Below, in pieces: positions 22,707 to 33,469 of a stretch of DNA of 64,000 nucleotides (its first letter is position 1; the number at the start of each line of letters is the position of its first letter). The stretch covers positions 5,273,665 through 5,337,664 of the forward strand of contig JAHWDD010000003.1 in assembly GCA_023897205.1 (NCBI GenBank), given 5' to 3'. Source of the stretch: Exophiala sp. HKRS030. Lineage: Eukaryota; Ascomycota; Eurotiomycetes; Chaetothyriales; Herpotrichiellaceae. The notes under the pieces are model-generated. The model made no database searches, had not been told where the DNA came from, and saw only the letters and a program-made list of their open reading frames with translations. The translations under genes and the position numbers were made by a program.

Positions 22707-24251
22707 ATGAGTAAACACAAACTCGACGACTCCGCGGCTCAAGTAGCCAAACAGGACAAGAAACGAAGGAAGAAGGATAGAAAAGAAGCCCTTCGCCTGG
22801 AGGATATCACTCCAAGTTCCACAGATGTTACAGCAGAGTCTACACCGGCTCCAGAAGATGATACCGACGGAGCGACATACAGGCCAAACCCTGCCCTCGG
22901 TTCCCTTCCTCAGTCGGAAGTCGACAACTTTTTCACGTCGCAGTCCGTCAAGACCGATGATCCTCAGAGCAGCAACCAAAGACCTATTCTCTCCTTCTCA
23001 CACCTTCCTGCCGAATTGAGCAGCCAATTTTCGAGCGTGTTCTCATCCTTTGAGAAGCCTTCATCTATCCAATCAGCCGCTTGGCCGTTCCTTTTGTCGG
23101 GAAGAGACCTCGTAGGCGTGGCGGAAACGGGAAGTGGCAAAACTATCGCCTTCGGTCTGCCTCTTGTTGTCCGCCTTTCGGCGTTGAAAAAGAAGAAGGG
23201 AATAAGAGCAGTAATCGTCGCACCAACACGAGAGTTGGCCATTCAAGTGTACGAACAGATTGACAAGCTGTGCAAAACAGCCCACAAGTTAAAACCTGTT
23301 TGTGTGTACGGTGGAACAAACAAGGATGAACAGAGGCGGACACTCCAGGGCGCCAACATTGTTGTAGCTACGCCTGGCAGACTGAAGGACTTCATGTCCG
23401 ACGGTACGGTAGATGTGTCGAAATGCCGCTATTTGGTTCTTGACGAAGCCGACCGCATGCTCGACAAAGGTTTCGAGGACGATATCAAGCACATCATCTC
23501 ACATATGCCCTCCTCCAGCAAGCGACAGACAGCCATGTTCACAGCCACATGGCCAAAGTCAATCCGCGAGTTGGCTGCGACATTCATGAAACAGCCTGTA
23601 AAGATCACGATTGGCCGGGACGACACCGATGACTCTGGTGAACTCCGCGCAAATGCGAGGATCGTACAAAAGGTCGAAGTCATGGACGGGGCTCTCAAAC
23701 AGCAGCGCCTGTTACAATTATTGAAAGAGCACACCGCTGGCAAAAAGCGCAACGATCGCATTCTCGTCTTTTGCTTGTACAAGAAGGAGGCCCTGCGGAT
23801 CGAAAATTTCATTCGCGGACGAGGTTTCAACGTTGCCGGCATTCATGGCGACATGTCTCAGTCCGCTCGCATTGCTAGTTTGGAGTCCTTCAAGTCTGGC
23901 TCTGTCAGCCTGCTAGTGGCCACAGACGTTGCCGCGAGAGGGCTGGATATTCCCGAGGTCAAGGTCGTGATCAACGTGACCTTCCCCCTGACTGCTGAAG
24001 ACTACGTCCACAGAATTGGCCGAACCGGTCGGGCTGGTAAGGACGGCCTGGCCATCACCATGTTCACTGAACAGGACAAGCCTCTTGCAGGAGCATTGGT
24101 CAATGTTTTGAAAGCAGCGAAGCAAGATGTTCCCGAGGATCTGTTGAAATTTGGGACGACGGTGAAGAAGAAGCAACACGATTCGTACGGTGCTTTCTAT
24201 CGAGAAGCCGAGGATGGTAAGACTGCCACCAAGATCACCTTTGACGACTGA
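22707..24251 (+). CDS. dbp3: DEAD-box ATP-dependent RNA helicase Dbp3
   Basis: Nucleolar helicase of 60S ribosome biogenesis (ITS1 processing). Single exon, 514 residues, close to yeast Dbp3 (523). The N-terminus is Lys-rich ([20 protein letters not shown]), consistent with nucleolar targeting. All helicase motifs are visible: the Q-motif region [10 protein letters not shown], motif I AETGSGKT, Ia PTRELAIQ, Ib TPGRL, II DEADRML, and III as TATWP rather than the usual SAT. The C-terminal lobe has [17 protein letters not shown] and [10 protein letters not shown]. The Thr-Ala-Thr-Trp-Pro form of motif III and the overall length favour Dbp3 over Dbp2. Its stop codon lies only 14 bp from the stop of the convergent rft1. 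Confidence 0.9.
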   Translation: MSKHKLDDSAAQVAKQDKKRRKKDRKEALRLEDITPSSTDVTAESTPAPEDDTDGATYRPNPALGSLPQSEVDNFFTSQSVKTDDPQSSNQRPILSFSHLPAELSSQFSSVFSSFEKPSSIQSAAWPFLLSGRDLVGVAETGSGKTIAFGLPLVVRLSALKKKKGIRAVIVAPTRELAIQVYEQIDKLCKTAHKLKPVCVYGGTNKDEQRRTLQGANIVVATPGRLKDFMSDGTVDVSKCRYLVLDEADRMLDKGFEDDIKHIISHMPSSSKRQTAMFTATWPKSIRELAATFMKQPVKITIGRDDTDDSGELRANARIVQKVEVMDGALKQQRLLQLLKEHTAGKKRNDRILVFCLYKKEALRIENFIRGRGFNVAGIHGDMSQSARIASLESFKSGSVSLLVATDVAARGLDIPEVKVVINVTFPLTAEDYVHRIGRTGRAGKDGLAITMFTEQDKPLAGALVNVLKAAKQDVPEDLLKFGTTVKKKQHDSYGAFYREAEDGKTATKITFDD

Positions 24252-24265
24252 TACGTGTTTTTGAA

Positions 24266-26187
24266 TCATTTGATTTTCGCTGCATGACTTGGTGTTGGAG
24301 CTTGGGCCGGTGCTTGACCTTTTGATCGATCTGTAGTCATACCTGGTATTTTTCCAGCAAGGCGTTGTGGTATGATTGACTCGACAAGTTGCAGTAAGAA
24401 TGCCCGTTCGGCCAAAATTCTACAATCAAAAGTTAGATTCCATCTAGACGGAGAATGAATAGACGAAATCAGAATAGAGTGACTCACATAGTCGATCCCA
24501 GTATGACAGTCCCTGCACCGAGTAAACCGAGAGGCTCTCGATTCAGCAGATCAAGTTTTCCATTTCTTCCTCCGGTTGCTGGGTGGACTTTGAGTGTCAG
24601 GGCGACAAGCCCGGCGACTGCAACGGAAGCCGACGCTGGCAGGCCCTCCCTGACCGTCGTTCTCACTAGTCTGCTGTCGCTGCCGGCAGTGTCATGCTCT
24701 TGCACCCATTGCCGCACAAAGACGATGCTCCACACGATCCTCAGCGCCATGTTGACCATGTTGGCGCCCACCAGGCCCGCGGCACCGAGGTCGAGACGCT
24801 TCAGCATCGTCCACGCCGCGACCCCGTAGAGGCCAGTGAAGAGCAGCATCCACGCGGACTGGGTGCGCAGTTGTGCCGGACTGGCCACAGATGTGACAAA
24901 TGCGTCCAGGATGCCATTCACCGCCATGAGAGGGATATAGTAACAATAGGTCGAGAGCAACGACGCCGTGGACGTGCTGGACCATTTTGCCCCGACGATA
25001 TGGCCGACGACCAAAGGGAGGACGTGTGGAGCGATACTGACCAGAGGAAGGGCTAGGATGGTGTAGAAGCGTAGTGTCTTGGATAGGTAGGCGAGTGCTT
25101 CTCGGATGTTGGCTTTTCTCGAGTCGTCGTCCAAGGCGGAGCTAGAACCCGACTTGCTCGAGGAGATCGTATTACTTGAGGTGCTGGGCGACGAAAGTAA
25201 TCGTCCAAATGTATTCCGACTACTCTCTTCCACGGGCTGGAAGACCAGACGGGCCAGTAACCCTCCATAGTTCGAGGCCAGAGCGAACGCCCCCTGGTCG
25301 GCGAGAGAGGAGAGAAACGACATTATCAGGGTATCTCCTTGCGTGAGTAGGAGTTTGAAGATGGACTGCATGTACATGGTCGCGGCTAGACCTAGGATGG
25401 CCTTGTGGAATCGCCGTGCATAGTATCTGTCAACACCTTCATTGCCAGGTCTCGTTGGTCCTCCTGAAGAAGTTTCGACGATCTTGCGTGGGGCGAGGCT
25501 GAACTTCTCACTTCTCGAGATCCGTATCACGGGCAGGAAGTACAATGCCAACAAAACAAATGCATATGCCGACTGACCCGCGGCGAATGGCAAGATCGAC
25601 GGCGCGAGCTGTTCCCCGTGAGCTACGACGGCCGTAATGCATGCAGCCAAACAACGTGCCGTGGCGGCGAGCGTCTCTGCACGAGCGCGGTCGGCGTACA
25701 GCGCTTTCTGCTGGATCACCACGAACGCAGGTTCCGCGAGCAGCTCGGTCAGCGTTGCGAAAGCATAGACTTGAAATGAGATGATGAAGTATGGACTGTC
25801 GAGGACCTCTGAAGGTGCTCCGCGTAGATACGAGTAGCCAAAAGCTGTCGAGATGATGAAGCCCAGCAGGACAGCAAGGTACGCGAGATTGACGACCGTC
25901 TGCGTTGCTCGTCCTCCTTGAGCCTGGCCGTTGGTGGTGGTGGTGGTATTCGAAAACGATGTGGTTGCAGGCTGTCTCTGTAGTGCCACTCGAAGACTCT
26001 CGCGAGCGAAATAGAGGCTAGTCACAGAGACGAGCTCGACTTGGACGGAGATTCCGAGAAGTGAAGGCGACAGGAAGCGTAGTAGGAACTGGTTGCCGAT
26101 GAATGTAAGTGCTCGGGATGCCACTTGGATCATTATGAGCAGTATCGTGGCGCTACCACCCTGCGGACTCTCACCAGGGTCGTTCAT
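24266..26187 (-). CDS. rft1: Rft1, lipid-linked oligosaccharide translocation protein
   Basis: Multipass ER protein required for delivery of Man5GlcNAc2-PP-dolichol into the N-glycosylation pathway. Two exons: 24488-26187 and 24266-24419, giving 617 residues. The GTGAGT donor and TGTAG acceptor join a Thr-Ile codon pair into TIILAERAFLLQLVE. The conserved N-terminus is visible as MIQVASRALTFIGNQFLLRF, followed by LGISVQVELVSVTSLYFARE, a classic Rft1 block. Many hydrophobic helices follow, with a loop at LTQGDTLIMSFLSSLADQGAFALASNYGGL. The ATG at 26187 (MNDPGESPQGG) is the only one near this block; the frame upstream has no ATG. The C-terminal tail is Pro/Ala/Lys-rich. Confidence 0.92.
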
Positions 26188-26939
26188 TTCGACTATAGCT
26201 TGACTTGGAGAGTAGGACTCTGTACCGATCCTGAGTCTGGTGTTGGATGGACTCCTACCAATATTCCACCAAAGCTCGAGGAGGTAGTGTTGGATTTGGC
26301 ACCACACGCAGTGAGGTTAATATGTCTTTTTTCTCAGTCCTGCCTAGTAGACGCCTCGTCCTACTCTGTAGATCACCCGTAGCTCGTCTACTTTCAATTC
26401 TCAATACGCATTCATATCCCAAAGAAATCACGTTTGTGGAGCTACTCAGAAGGAGGCCACGTGTCTGTGCAAATTGCATTTATCAACAGTTCGGCGCAAG
26501 CCTCGCTTTCTTCTTGCCAAGTTGCCATTCCCATCATGATATCGGAGACATATCTTTTTGCAGTGCTAGGAGCGTCGGTGGGAGATACCCACTGGACGAG
26601 ATGTACCACGTTTCAGAGGGGAGACGAGGGAAAGCAGGAAGCGATCTCTACAGCACTCTCGCGGGTATGCCCAAGTTGGAATGATTACAGAGTCCTGAAC
26701 GCCATAATTTGATTGTCCAGAGGCAAGGCCGACAATGAAGGCCGCATCCATCAAACGGTGCATTCTTCACGTCTCGAAGCGCCCAAGTCTAAAAGCGCAA
26801 TATGCTGCCATAGCAATGGCTGATACACTGAACCTAATCCTGGCTCGAGAAGCATCAATATCCCTTTCGACGCCCGCGCGCCATTTTGATATTACAATGA
26901 CGAAGAGGAATCTTTCAAGATTCTTCAGTTTGCTTGCCG
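26188..26939. promoter_or_regulatory. rft1 upstream region and pup1 3' flank
   Basis: About 750 bp between two minus-strand genes; carries the rft1 promoter. No gene is recognised. Confidence 0.4.
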
Positions 26940-27893
26940 CTACGCTTCATCCACGTCCATCTTCTCCACCACAACCATACTGTCAGAATCACTGCCACTG
27001 CCAATCTCATGCACCGTCACATACCGCCCAATCTCCTCTTTGGTGATGACCTTTTCGTTCAATACTGCGGTTGTGCCCTTGGCGAATCTGTAGTTGCGCT
27101 CTTTCTTGACCCTCTCATTAGGTTTAATGTAGTTTCTCAGCAGCTGCGTTGGCTTGTCTTTCTCGATGACACAAACGTCCACGTTACTTCCTGATCCTAG
27201 GTCGTTGAAGATACCAGCCATAATCGCCTCAGAGCATATTTTGACGGCCTCGTCCTTGGTGAGATTCTTCTTCCACGTTGATTCAAACACTGACATTGCT
27301 GCCAATGACCCAGAACCCATCGTTACGTAGGGGAGCTTGTCTGTTGATCCATGGGCATGAACTGTGAACAACCCTACTCCTGTTGGATCGACGCCTGCAA
27401 CCACGAGATATGCACCGATATGACCTTGGTATCTGAATAAGTGTTGTTTAAGCAGCGTCATCACAGTCACTACTCGAGGCATTCGACCCGTGGATAGAGA
27501 GTGTAGCTCGAGGTTGGAAGAGATGAGGGCGGTCGTGAATTCTGTATCCGCGGCGGTACCCGCGCCAGCGCACCAGATGTTGGGAGAGATATAATGCAGC
27601 TTCTCACAGTTCTATTGCAGAGAGGTCAGTCAGAATGCTTCGCAGAAGCTGAAGATAAGACATACCTTGTCGGCGACGATGGGTCCGCTGGTGGCTCTTG
27701 TGTCTGCCGCAATCTATGACAAAGAGGATTAGTATAGTGTATAAAGCATTGAGTAGCATCGACGTACAACAACACCATTGTCATAGATGCATCCTACGAT
27801 GGTTGTGCCTGTGCTGGTCGCTTTTGGGAGGGGAACTCCTCGAGCATGGAGGGCAGCATTGCGATTGTAATTGCTGAAATCGAAGCCGGGCAT
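26940..27893 (-). CDS. pup1: 20S proteasome subunit beta-2 (trypsin-like active site)
   Basis: Catalytic beta-ring subunit of the 20S proteasome. Three exons: 27768-27893, 27666-27713 (48 nt) and 26940-27611, giving 281 residues. The propeptide ends at TSTG and autocleavage exposes Thr30 of TTIVG, the nucleophile. The middle exon encodes [16 protein letters not shown], including the catalytic Asp of ADTR, and Lys-equivalent positions follow in [18 protein letters not shown]. The motifs [16 protein letters not shown] and SLGSGS-like [14 protein letters not shown] identify beta-2. The C-terminal arm wraps beta-3 and here ends in an acidic MDVDEA stretch. All exon joins are in phase 0. Confidence 0.95.
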
Positions 27894-29837
27894 CTTTGCG
27901 GCGAGGGCACAAAGCCTGCGTTTTCTCTAGTCCGCGAGGGTATTGGAGGGTTGTGATTATTACAGGCTCGTCAAAAGATTTATGAGAAGGGATGCAGGAG
28001 TTTTGAAGATGTATTGTGGGCGAGAATGCGTGATCGAAGATGTTGGACTGGCCAAAGCGAAGGCAGCTTCACGATGCGCAATGCACTTCAGAGACGCGGC
28101 ACGAGGCTGACCTTGGCATAGAAGACTAACTACTATAGGCTAGCGCAATAAATGACGAGGCTGCACTACATCCGTTCAGTGGGCCCGTTGCTATCAAGCC
28201 TCGTATCGAGACTTGGGACTGTTGGAAAGCATTTGACTGCCAAATTACCTGGCAGAGGGACTCTTCCGCCAGAGCTCAGCGACACTCTTGCGAACGCCTC
28301 CCCCGCCTACATCATTCACGGTAAATGATTCGCAGATTGTTGCTCGCATGGGCCTCGAGCAAGTTTCATCGGCCAGGATGACTTTCTCACTGTCACTATC
28401 TTTGTCTAGGCACATAGATGGATATTGAGCACAAGCATCATTGACAGCGTGCGGCTTGCATGACTTGACTTACAATTGGATATCTATGCCATCCTCGCAA
28501 CTCATCTCCGGGCCGATCTCAAAAGTACTTGCCGGATGAGCTCCTTTTATATCATAAAGCATACATGCTCGAGAGCGCTGTGGAATTTGCATCATCGCAA
28601 GAAGATTAATAACACTGCCAGCACAGGTACCAGCACTCACACCATATCCCCGTCTATCCCGCAAGCTGAAAGACCTAAATTCTCGGCATGAAGCCGCAAC
28701 CAAGATATCCCACGCTTGTTCAGAGTTTCATACGTGCAGACTTCTCTTCTCGTGATCTTGCGTTTCTCCTTCTCAGTGAAATACTAGTTGAAGTAAGCCA
28801 AGGTGGTGCACGAATCTTTGGCAGTCTACTCCAAGAGACCAGCACCCAACTACGGCGTTCTTGAATGGGTGACTGAAGAAAGCTGGTCTGTAACGTGATC
28901 GCATTGGAACTCATGTTCGGCTCCGTGCTATTGCCACCTGTGTCCATGGCTAATTGTATTCGTGGTGTGTTTGAGTATGTTGGCTGGCTTGGCTTTCCCT
29001 GAAGGGATCGTATGTTCGCCGATTTCTTGATGGGAATGAGAACTTGTTGCCTCGATTTCAAGATGAGACTGATCGTAGCTGCTGGAATCACCAAGGTCAA
29101 CGCTCTAGTATGACTGAATGAGAGCCAGTTGGAGGGTACGAAATTAGGACACGAGATGGGCGAGGAGGTAAGCTCGAGACCTTAGATGTTAGCACCAAGC
29201 AGATAACGACTATGCACTCTGCAAAGACCTTGTCCCATGCCTTAAGAGCTATCTTGACACGCAGAGAATATTGTGCCTAACTAGACAAGGAGTGCGATTG
29301 GTGTCATGACAAACGCTGACCAGTGGTTTGTGCTCTTCGTATCGTTCCAAGCTGCATATATCATTCGACCCCCGGCATCGAAAACGAGCCTGGTAAATCA
29401 TAGAGGTATTAATGATCGCTGTGATTGATGAGTCGCGGCATTAATTCGCTGGCAGAGTGTTGTCGTGGTGATTAAGCTAGGCTTGAAGTGGAATGTAAAT
29501 AAGACAACGTCATTTTCCGCGTACTCCATTTTCAGCCTCGCATGCGCTGGTTAATGTCTCCCAGCCACACCACCAACCTCCACGAAACTTACAGTGAAGG
29601 CAAGAAACTGCGTGGATATTTCTGGGTGTTGTCAGTGTGAGTGCTCTCAAACTCTTAATCTACACATCTCATTAACAACTGTCAAAACTCAAACCTAGAG
29701 CACACAGACCCGAAGCCAGCGTGCGCTATAACCTAACTCTGCCCGTACCACCTCGACCCCATCTGTGCACCACTCGACTTCTTCGCACTGACCAGAGTAT
29801 TGCTCGAGGGGCTTTGAGCTCTAATCTCGTCATCATT
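27894..29837. other. 1.9-kb gene-poor interval between pup1 and a membrane-protein gene
   Basis: Divergent promoters of both flanking genes lie at its ends. The longest open frames inside (28470-28703 and 28720-29100, minus strand) begin at TTG, not ATG, and show no domain. I see no gene; a non-coding RNA cannot be excluded by eye. Confidence 0.4.
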
Positions 29838-31007
29838 ATGGCACCAGTGTCATCTCTTTCCAAATACCCTGACATCGACGACCTCAAATTTTCCTCCCTC
29901 GAACTCGACGCCCGATCAGCAGCAGAACTCAGCGCGAGCGCTTTCAACAAACGAGATGCGAATCCCCTCAGCAGCCCTCTCCTTCCGATCAGCGATGACT
30001 CTAATATTCTCTCCCCAATGGACACGTTCAAAGTCCTCACGGCACGAGACTCAAAGCCTACTGACAAGTTCAACCCGGGATCTGGATCTGTTCCGCCAGA
30101 TGACATCAACATGAAAGGTCTTCAAGCCCTCTTCGCTATCATCGGGGTGGCTTTCGTCCTGGGAGCCATTTGGTTCTTCTTCTGGGCCAAGAATGGGGGT
30201 TTCAAATGGCGTAAAGGTGACTGGGAAGAATACAAATCGACCGTCCTTCGTCGAAAGGGCCCCAACGGCACCACACTCAGTAACGCCACTAAATCCACGA
30301 TTCTGGGAGGTGGAAGTGTCGTTGGAGAAGGATACTCTGACAAAGATGCTCACACCAACGCAGACACTGAAGCCATGACTGAAACTATGACGGTGACAGA
30401 CATGTCATCTGAAGCCCCCATCGTCAAGGAGAAGCAGTCCAAGAAGAACAAGAAGGAAACGGCTAAGGAACGTAAGCTGCGAGAAATTAAAGAAGCAGAG
30501 TGGGAAGGAGGCCATGACAACGATGTGCGAGCTTATCGTCACGAGAAGGCCGCTCGAGTCGGTGGTCTGAATAAAGACTCTGACGCAAAATTCTACGGCA
30601 CCGACTACACTGCAACCGAGCGCAGCGCAAGTGACATGCACAGCAACAGCGAGTATGGCTACAAAGCATCTGCCGCTGGTCCTCCACCACCTCCTGCTCA
30701 TCGATCCAGACAAGCCAGCCCGGAAAAGCGCCAGTCTCGCCGGGACTTCTCATACGGCCAGGAGGATGGGTTCAGTGTAGGCGCGTCTGACGCAGACACT
30801 GGTGCTTCCCGCCCAGCACGGTACAACTCACCCAACAAGTATGCACCTTCACAACGCCCAGTTCGAACTGTTCCAGGCTCCTTCACAACGCCTTTGGATT
30901 TTGACGTGCAGAGTCAACACACCAAAGCCTACCACCATCCCATCCCAAGCTTACAGGGTAAGGCTGGTGGCTACCGTCGAGACAGAAGGGATAGCTTGGA
31001 CGATTGA
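29838..31007 (+). CDS. Conserved-looking fungal single-pass membrane protein of unknown function
   Basis: I cannot assign a function. Single exon, 389 residues from the ATG at 29838 (MAPVSSLSKYPDIDDL). An upstream frame extension lacks convincing coding character. Residues about 1-90 are polar. One transmembrane helix follows around 97-118 (LFAIIGVAFVLGAIWFFFWA). The juxtamembrane part is KGDWEEYKSTVLRRKGPNG, then a Ser/Thr-rich segment. Next is a strongly basic Lys/Glu helix (KEKQSKKNKKETAKERKLRE), likely coiled. The C-terminal third is Pro/Arg/Tyr-rich and probably disordered, with PPPPPAHRSRQASPEKRQSR. With no signal peptide, the N-terminus may be luminal through a signal-anchor. Confidence 0.75.
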   Translation: MAPVSSLSKYPDIDDLKFSSLELDARSAAELSASAFNKRDANPLSSPLLPISDDSNILSPMDTFKVLTARDSKPTDKFNPGSGSVPPDDINMKGLQALFAIIGVAFVLGAIWFFFWAKNGGFKWRKGDWEEYKSTVLRRKGPNGTTLSNATKSTILGGGSVVGEGYSDKDAHTNADTEAMTETMTVTDMSSEAPIVKEKQSKKNKKETAKERKLREIKEAEWEGGHDNDVRAYRHEKAARVGGLNKDSDAKFYGTDYTATERSASDMHSNSEYGYKASAAGPPPPPAHRSRQASPEKRQSRRDFSYGQEDGFSVGASDADTGASRPARYNSPNKYAPSQRPVRTVPGSFTTPLDFDVQSQHTKAYHHPIPSLQGKAGGYRRDRRDSLDD

Positions 31008-32310
31008 AGCAGTTGTATATAGCAACTTGACTTTCGAAGCTTGAACAAATTACTATGAACAACGACCACTAAGAATTTTAGAAAAGAAACGAACAATGGA
31101 CCAGGAATGAAATGTGATGATCATCAAAGTGTAAAAATGGAAAGCGTTATTGAAATGGGGCATGAAAACAGGGCGTCGGTCTGGGAAGTTTCGGGAATAT
31201 TGACATGAAAAAAGAATCGAATCAATCTGGGTGAGGTCCGATAGAGTCACGGAGAGGTCTGCATCCTAGACTCTTTCCTCTTTTCTGTGTAAATAGCACA
31301 AGAAAACATCGATGCAATTGAGGCCGCTTCTCACAGCCTTACGTCCAACTTCCCATAATACTTGTAGTAGGGTCACATACTGTGCTCCAGACTGGAGAAG
31401 ATGGGGAGGCCACTATTGTACTAATCGTGCTCCGTAGCGGTTGGGGACGAGTATCTATACCACCAAGTAGGTCCACCAGCCCACCAGCCCACGACCCCGT
31501 CGCTCCGGGCGGGCCTTGCCCACATTATTGGCTTGCCACGGGGCGCACAGATGTGCAGATGGGTGGTTGACATTCCGTCTGGAGTACGAGGGGGTGAGAA
31601 GTATCTCTGGTACTGTTGTAGGAAGACGTACTCATCGTGAGTACACCTGGGGAACAATCTTCGTAAAGGTGTACTGAAGCGGGCTCGAGATTCGACTTAC
31701 CTAGATGTAGCCTCGTCGGGACCTGTGCTGTTGTCTGTCTCATCAATACCAGACAAGACGGAGAGCGCACATCCCAAGGAGAAGGATATCGACCTCTGAG
31801 GGATGGACTCGAGAGGTCTATTCACGAGAAACGGCGTGGAAAGACGACGAATTGGAATCGGTTGCATTCGCATGTACATGACTGCAACGCAGGTATTTCG
31901 ACTAGTAACTATCAGTGTGCTTGTTTCCCGGATGACAACCACAAGATCCTGCGACACATGCTGAAAAAACCCCCAATCCATCGTCTGAACTCGTAGTGAT
32001 TCAGCCTCGCAGTCGGCCAAAAAGAAAACAAAGAGGCACAGTTCGAATGCCTCCGACCACAAGTCCCAATGTAGTTTCAATTCCTGAAAAGGGAGAGCAA
32101 GCACATCTTCCCACGCCTGATACGACACACGCACACACAACACCATTGCATGGCATTGCATCGTCATCACATCACTTCCGAAAAAAAAAGGAAAAACCCA
32201 ATATCTTGTATCATCTCGAGCGCCGACCCAATTCCTTCACACCAAGAGAGGATAGACAATGAACAACGGCAGGAGAATAGACGTGATCCCAGGAGATACC
32301 TGAACAGTGT
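31008..32310. other. 1.3-kb convergent intergenic region
   Basis: Between converging genes. A 156-codon frame (minus strand, about 31697-32167) has an ATG but no recognisable domain and poor resemblance to a fungal protein. No gene is called. Confidence 0.4.
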
Positions 32311-32622
32311 CTAGATCTTCACTGCCTTGCTAGTCTTGCCGTCTGTTCCTTTGATTTTCTTTGTGCCTGCTGCCTTCTTGCCGGGCTTGCGCTCGACAGC
32401 TCCGGCGACTTTCTCGACTGCGCCCTCGACCTTGTCCTTGAGACTGGACTTGCTCTTTGCCGGGGCGCGCTTCTTAGTGACGCCTGCACCGGTGGTGCTC
32501 TTGGGTTTGGCAGTGCGCTTCTTGGTGGTGGTTCCGGCTTTGCGCTTGCGGACTGGTTCGGTAGATGGAGTGGTGAAGATGCGAGGCTTCGCATTGCCAG
32601 TTGCGCCACGTGTTTGGGCCAT
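32311..32622 (-). CDS. Small Lys-rich basic protein, histone H1-tail-like
   Basis: Family not recognised. Single exon, 103 residues, about a quarter Lys/Arg. The N-terminus contains a possible bipartite nuclear signal (VRKRKAGTTTKKR). The middle resembles the Ala/Lys-rich tail of linker histone H1 (KKRAPAKSKSSLKDKVEGA). A short amphipathic repeat, KVEGAVEKVAGAVE, precedes another basic run, KPGKKAAGTKKIKG. There is no globular winged-helix domain, so it is not a canonical H1. A nuclear, nucleic-acid-associated role is an inference from composition. The start at 32622 is the ATG after which composition becomes uniformly basic; the frame continues upstream without that bias. Confidence 0.65.
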   Translation of the reverse strand: MAQTRGATGNAKPRIFTTPSTEPVRKRKAGTTTKKRTAKPKSTTGAGVTKKRAPAKSKSSLKDKVEGAVEKVAGAVERKPGKKAAGTKKIKGTDGKTSKAVKI

Positions 32623-33469
32623 CTTGATTCTTTGGATCTTGCGTTCTGTAGGATGTCTAAGGGAGACTAGTCGACTGCGATAGAGGAAACAGGTCAGCTT
32701 TCGCGTTCGTCTGTGCTCGTCACTGGCAAGGTGCCTGTGGACGTATCCGGGGCGGGGCAAGGCGACACGGTTCAGCGAGGGTGAGATATGGGGATAGCTT
32801 TCCACAAAACCGTTGGAATGGAATGAAACAATGCAACATGAGAGGTTATGTAGTCGCGACAACAGGTGAGTCACACGGTTGATAGAAAGACGCGTGTGGC
32901 AGGTGATGAACAGGCAACAAGGCGAAAGGCGGTGGTCGAGCGAAGTGACGGGAATGTGAAGGATATTTACGTACCTTGTGATTGAGTTGTCGCTGTATCG
33001 CAAGAATTTGACAATAGTTAATTAACACCTATGCGACCGACGTCCGGCGATGTGTAGAGTGAAAAAATGGTGTTGTGGTGCGATTGTTGTTGGAATTGTT
33101 GAGACAGCTGAGGTTGGGTGGGAGTTTGGGCTTTTTGAGCCAAACCCGCCAACTCAGCAGGCCGGACGATCACATTCGAAACACCAACACCTCCTCCTTC
33201 TCCTTGTCCTTTGTCAGCCGCCACAATGCTTGCTACCATTTCCCATTGTCATGCATATTCCATCATCCCATGTTGACAGCTCGGTTGTCTCTGACATATC
33301 TTGGTTTCTTGCGCAATAGGCCAGCATGCCCTGAGAGGTGGTTGTGTCTAAGCGCCGAGATTACGGGGGCGCTTGTCAGGCACGCAAATACCAGCTTGTG
33401 GCGCATTTGGATTGCAGACACCGATTTCATGCGTCAAACATCGAACGAGAGATCTGGTCGCAGCTGTGC
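32623..33469. promoter_or_regulatory. Upstream region of the Lys-rich gene
   Basis: About 850 bp between two minus-strand genes. Its right part is the isc1 3' flank. No gene is recognised. Confidence 0.4.

Noticed and set aside
28720..29100. 126-codon minus-strand frame in the pup1-membrane gene interval
   Set aside because: Begins at TTG, no domain, likely chance.
31697..32170. 156-codon minus-strand frame
   Set aside because: Has an ATG but no family resemblance and lies in a convergent 3' region.
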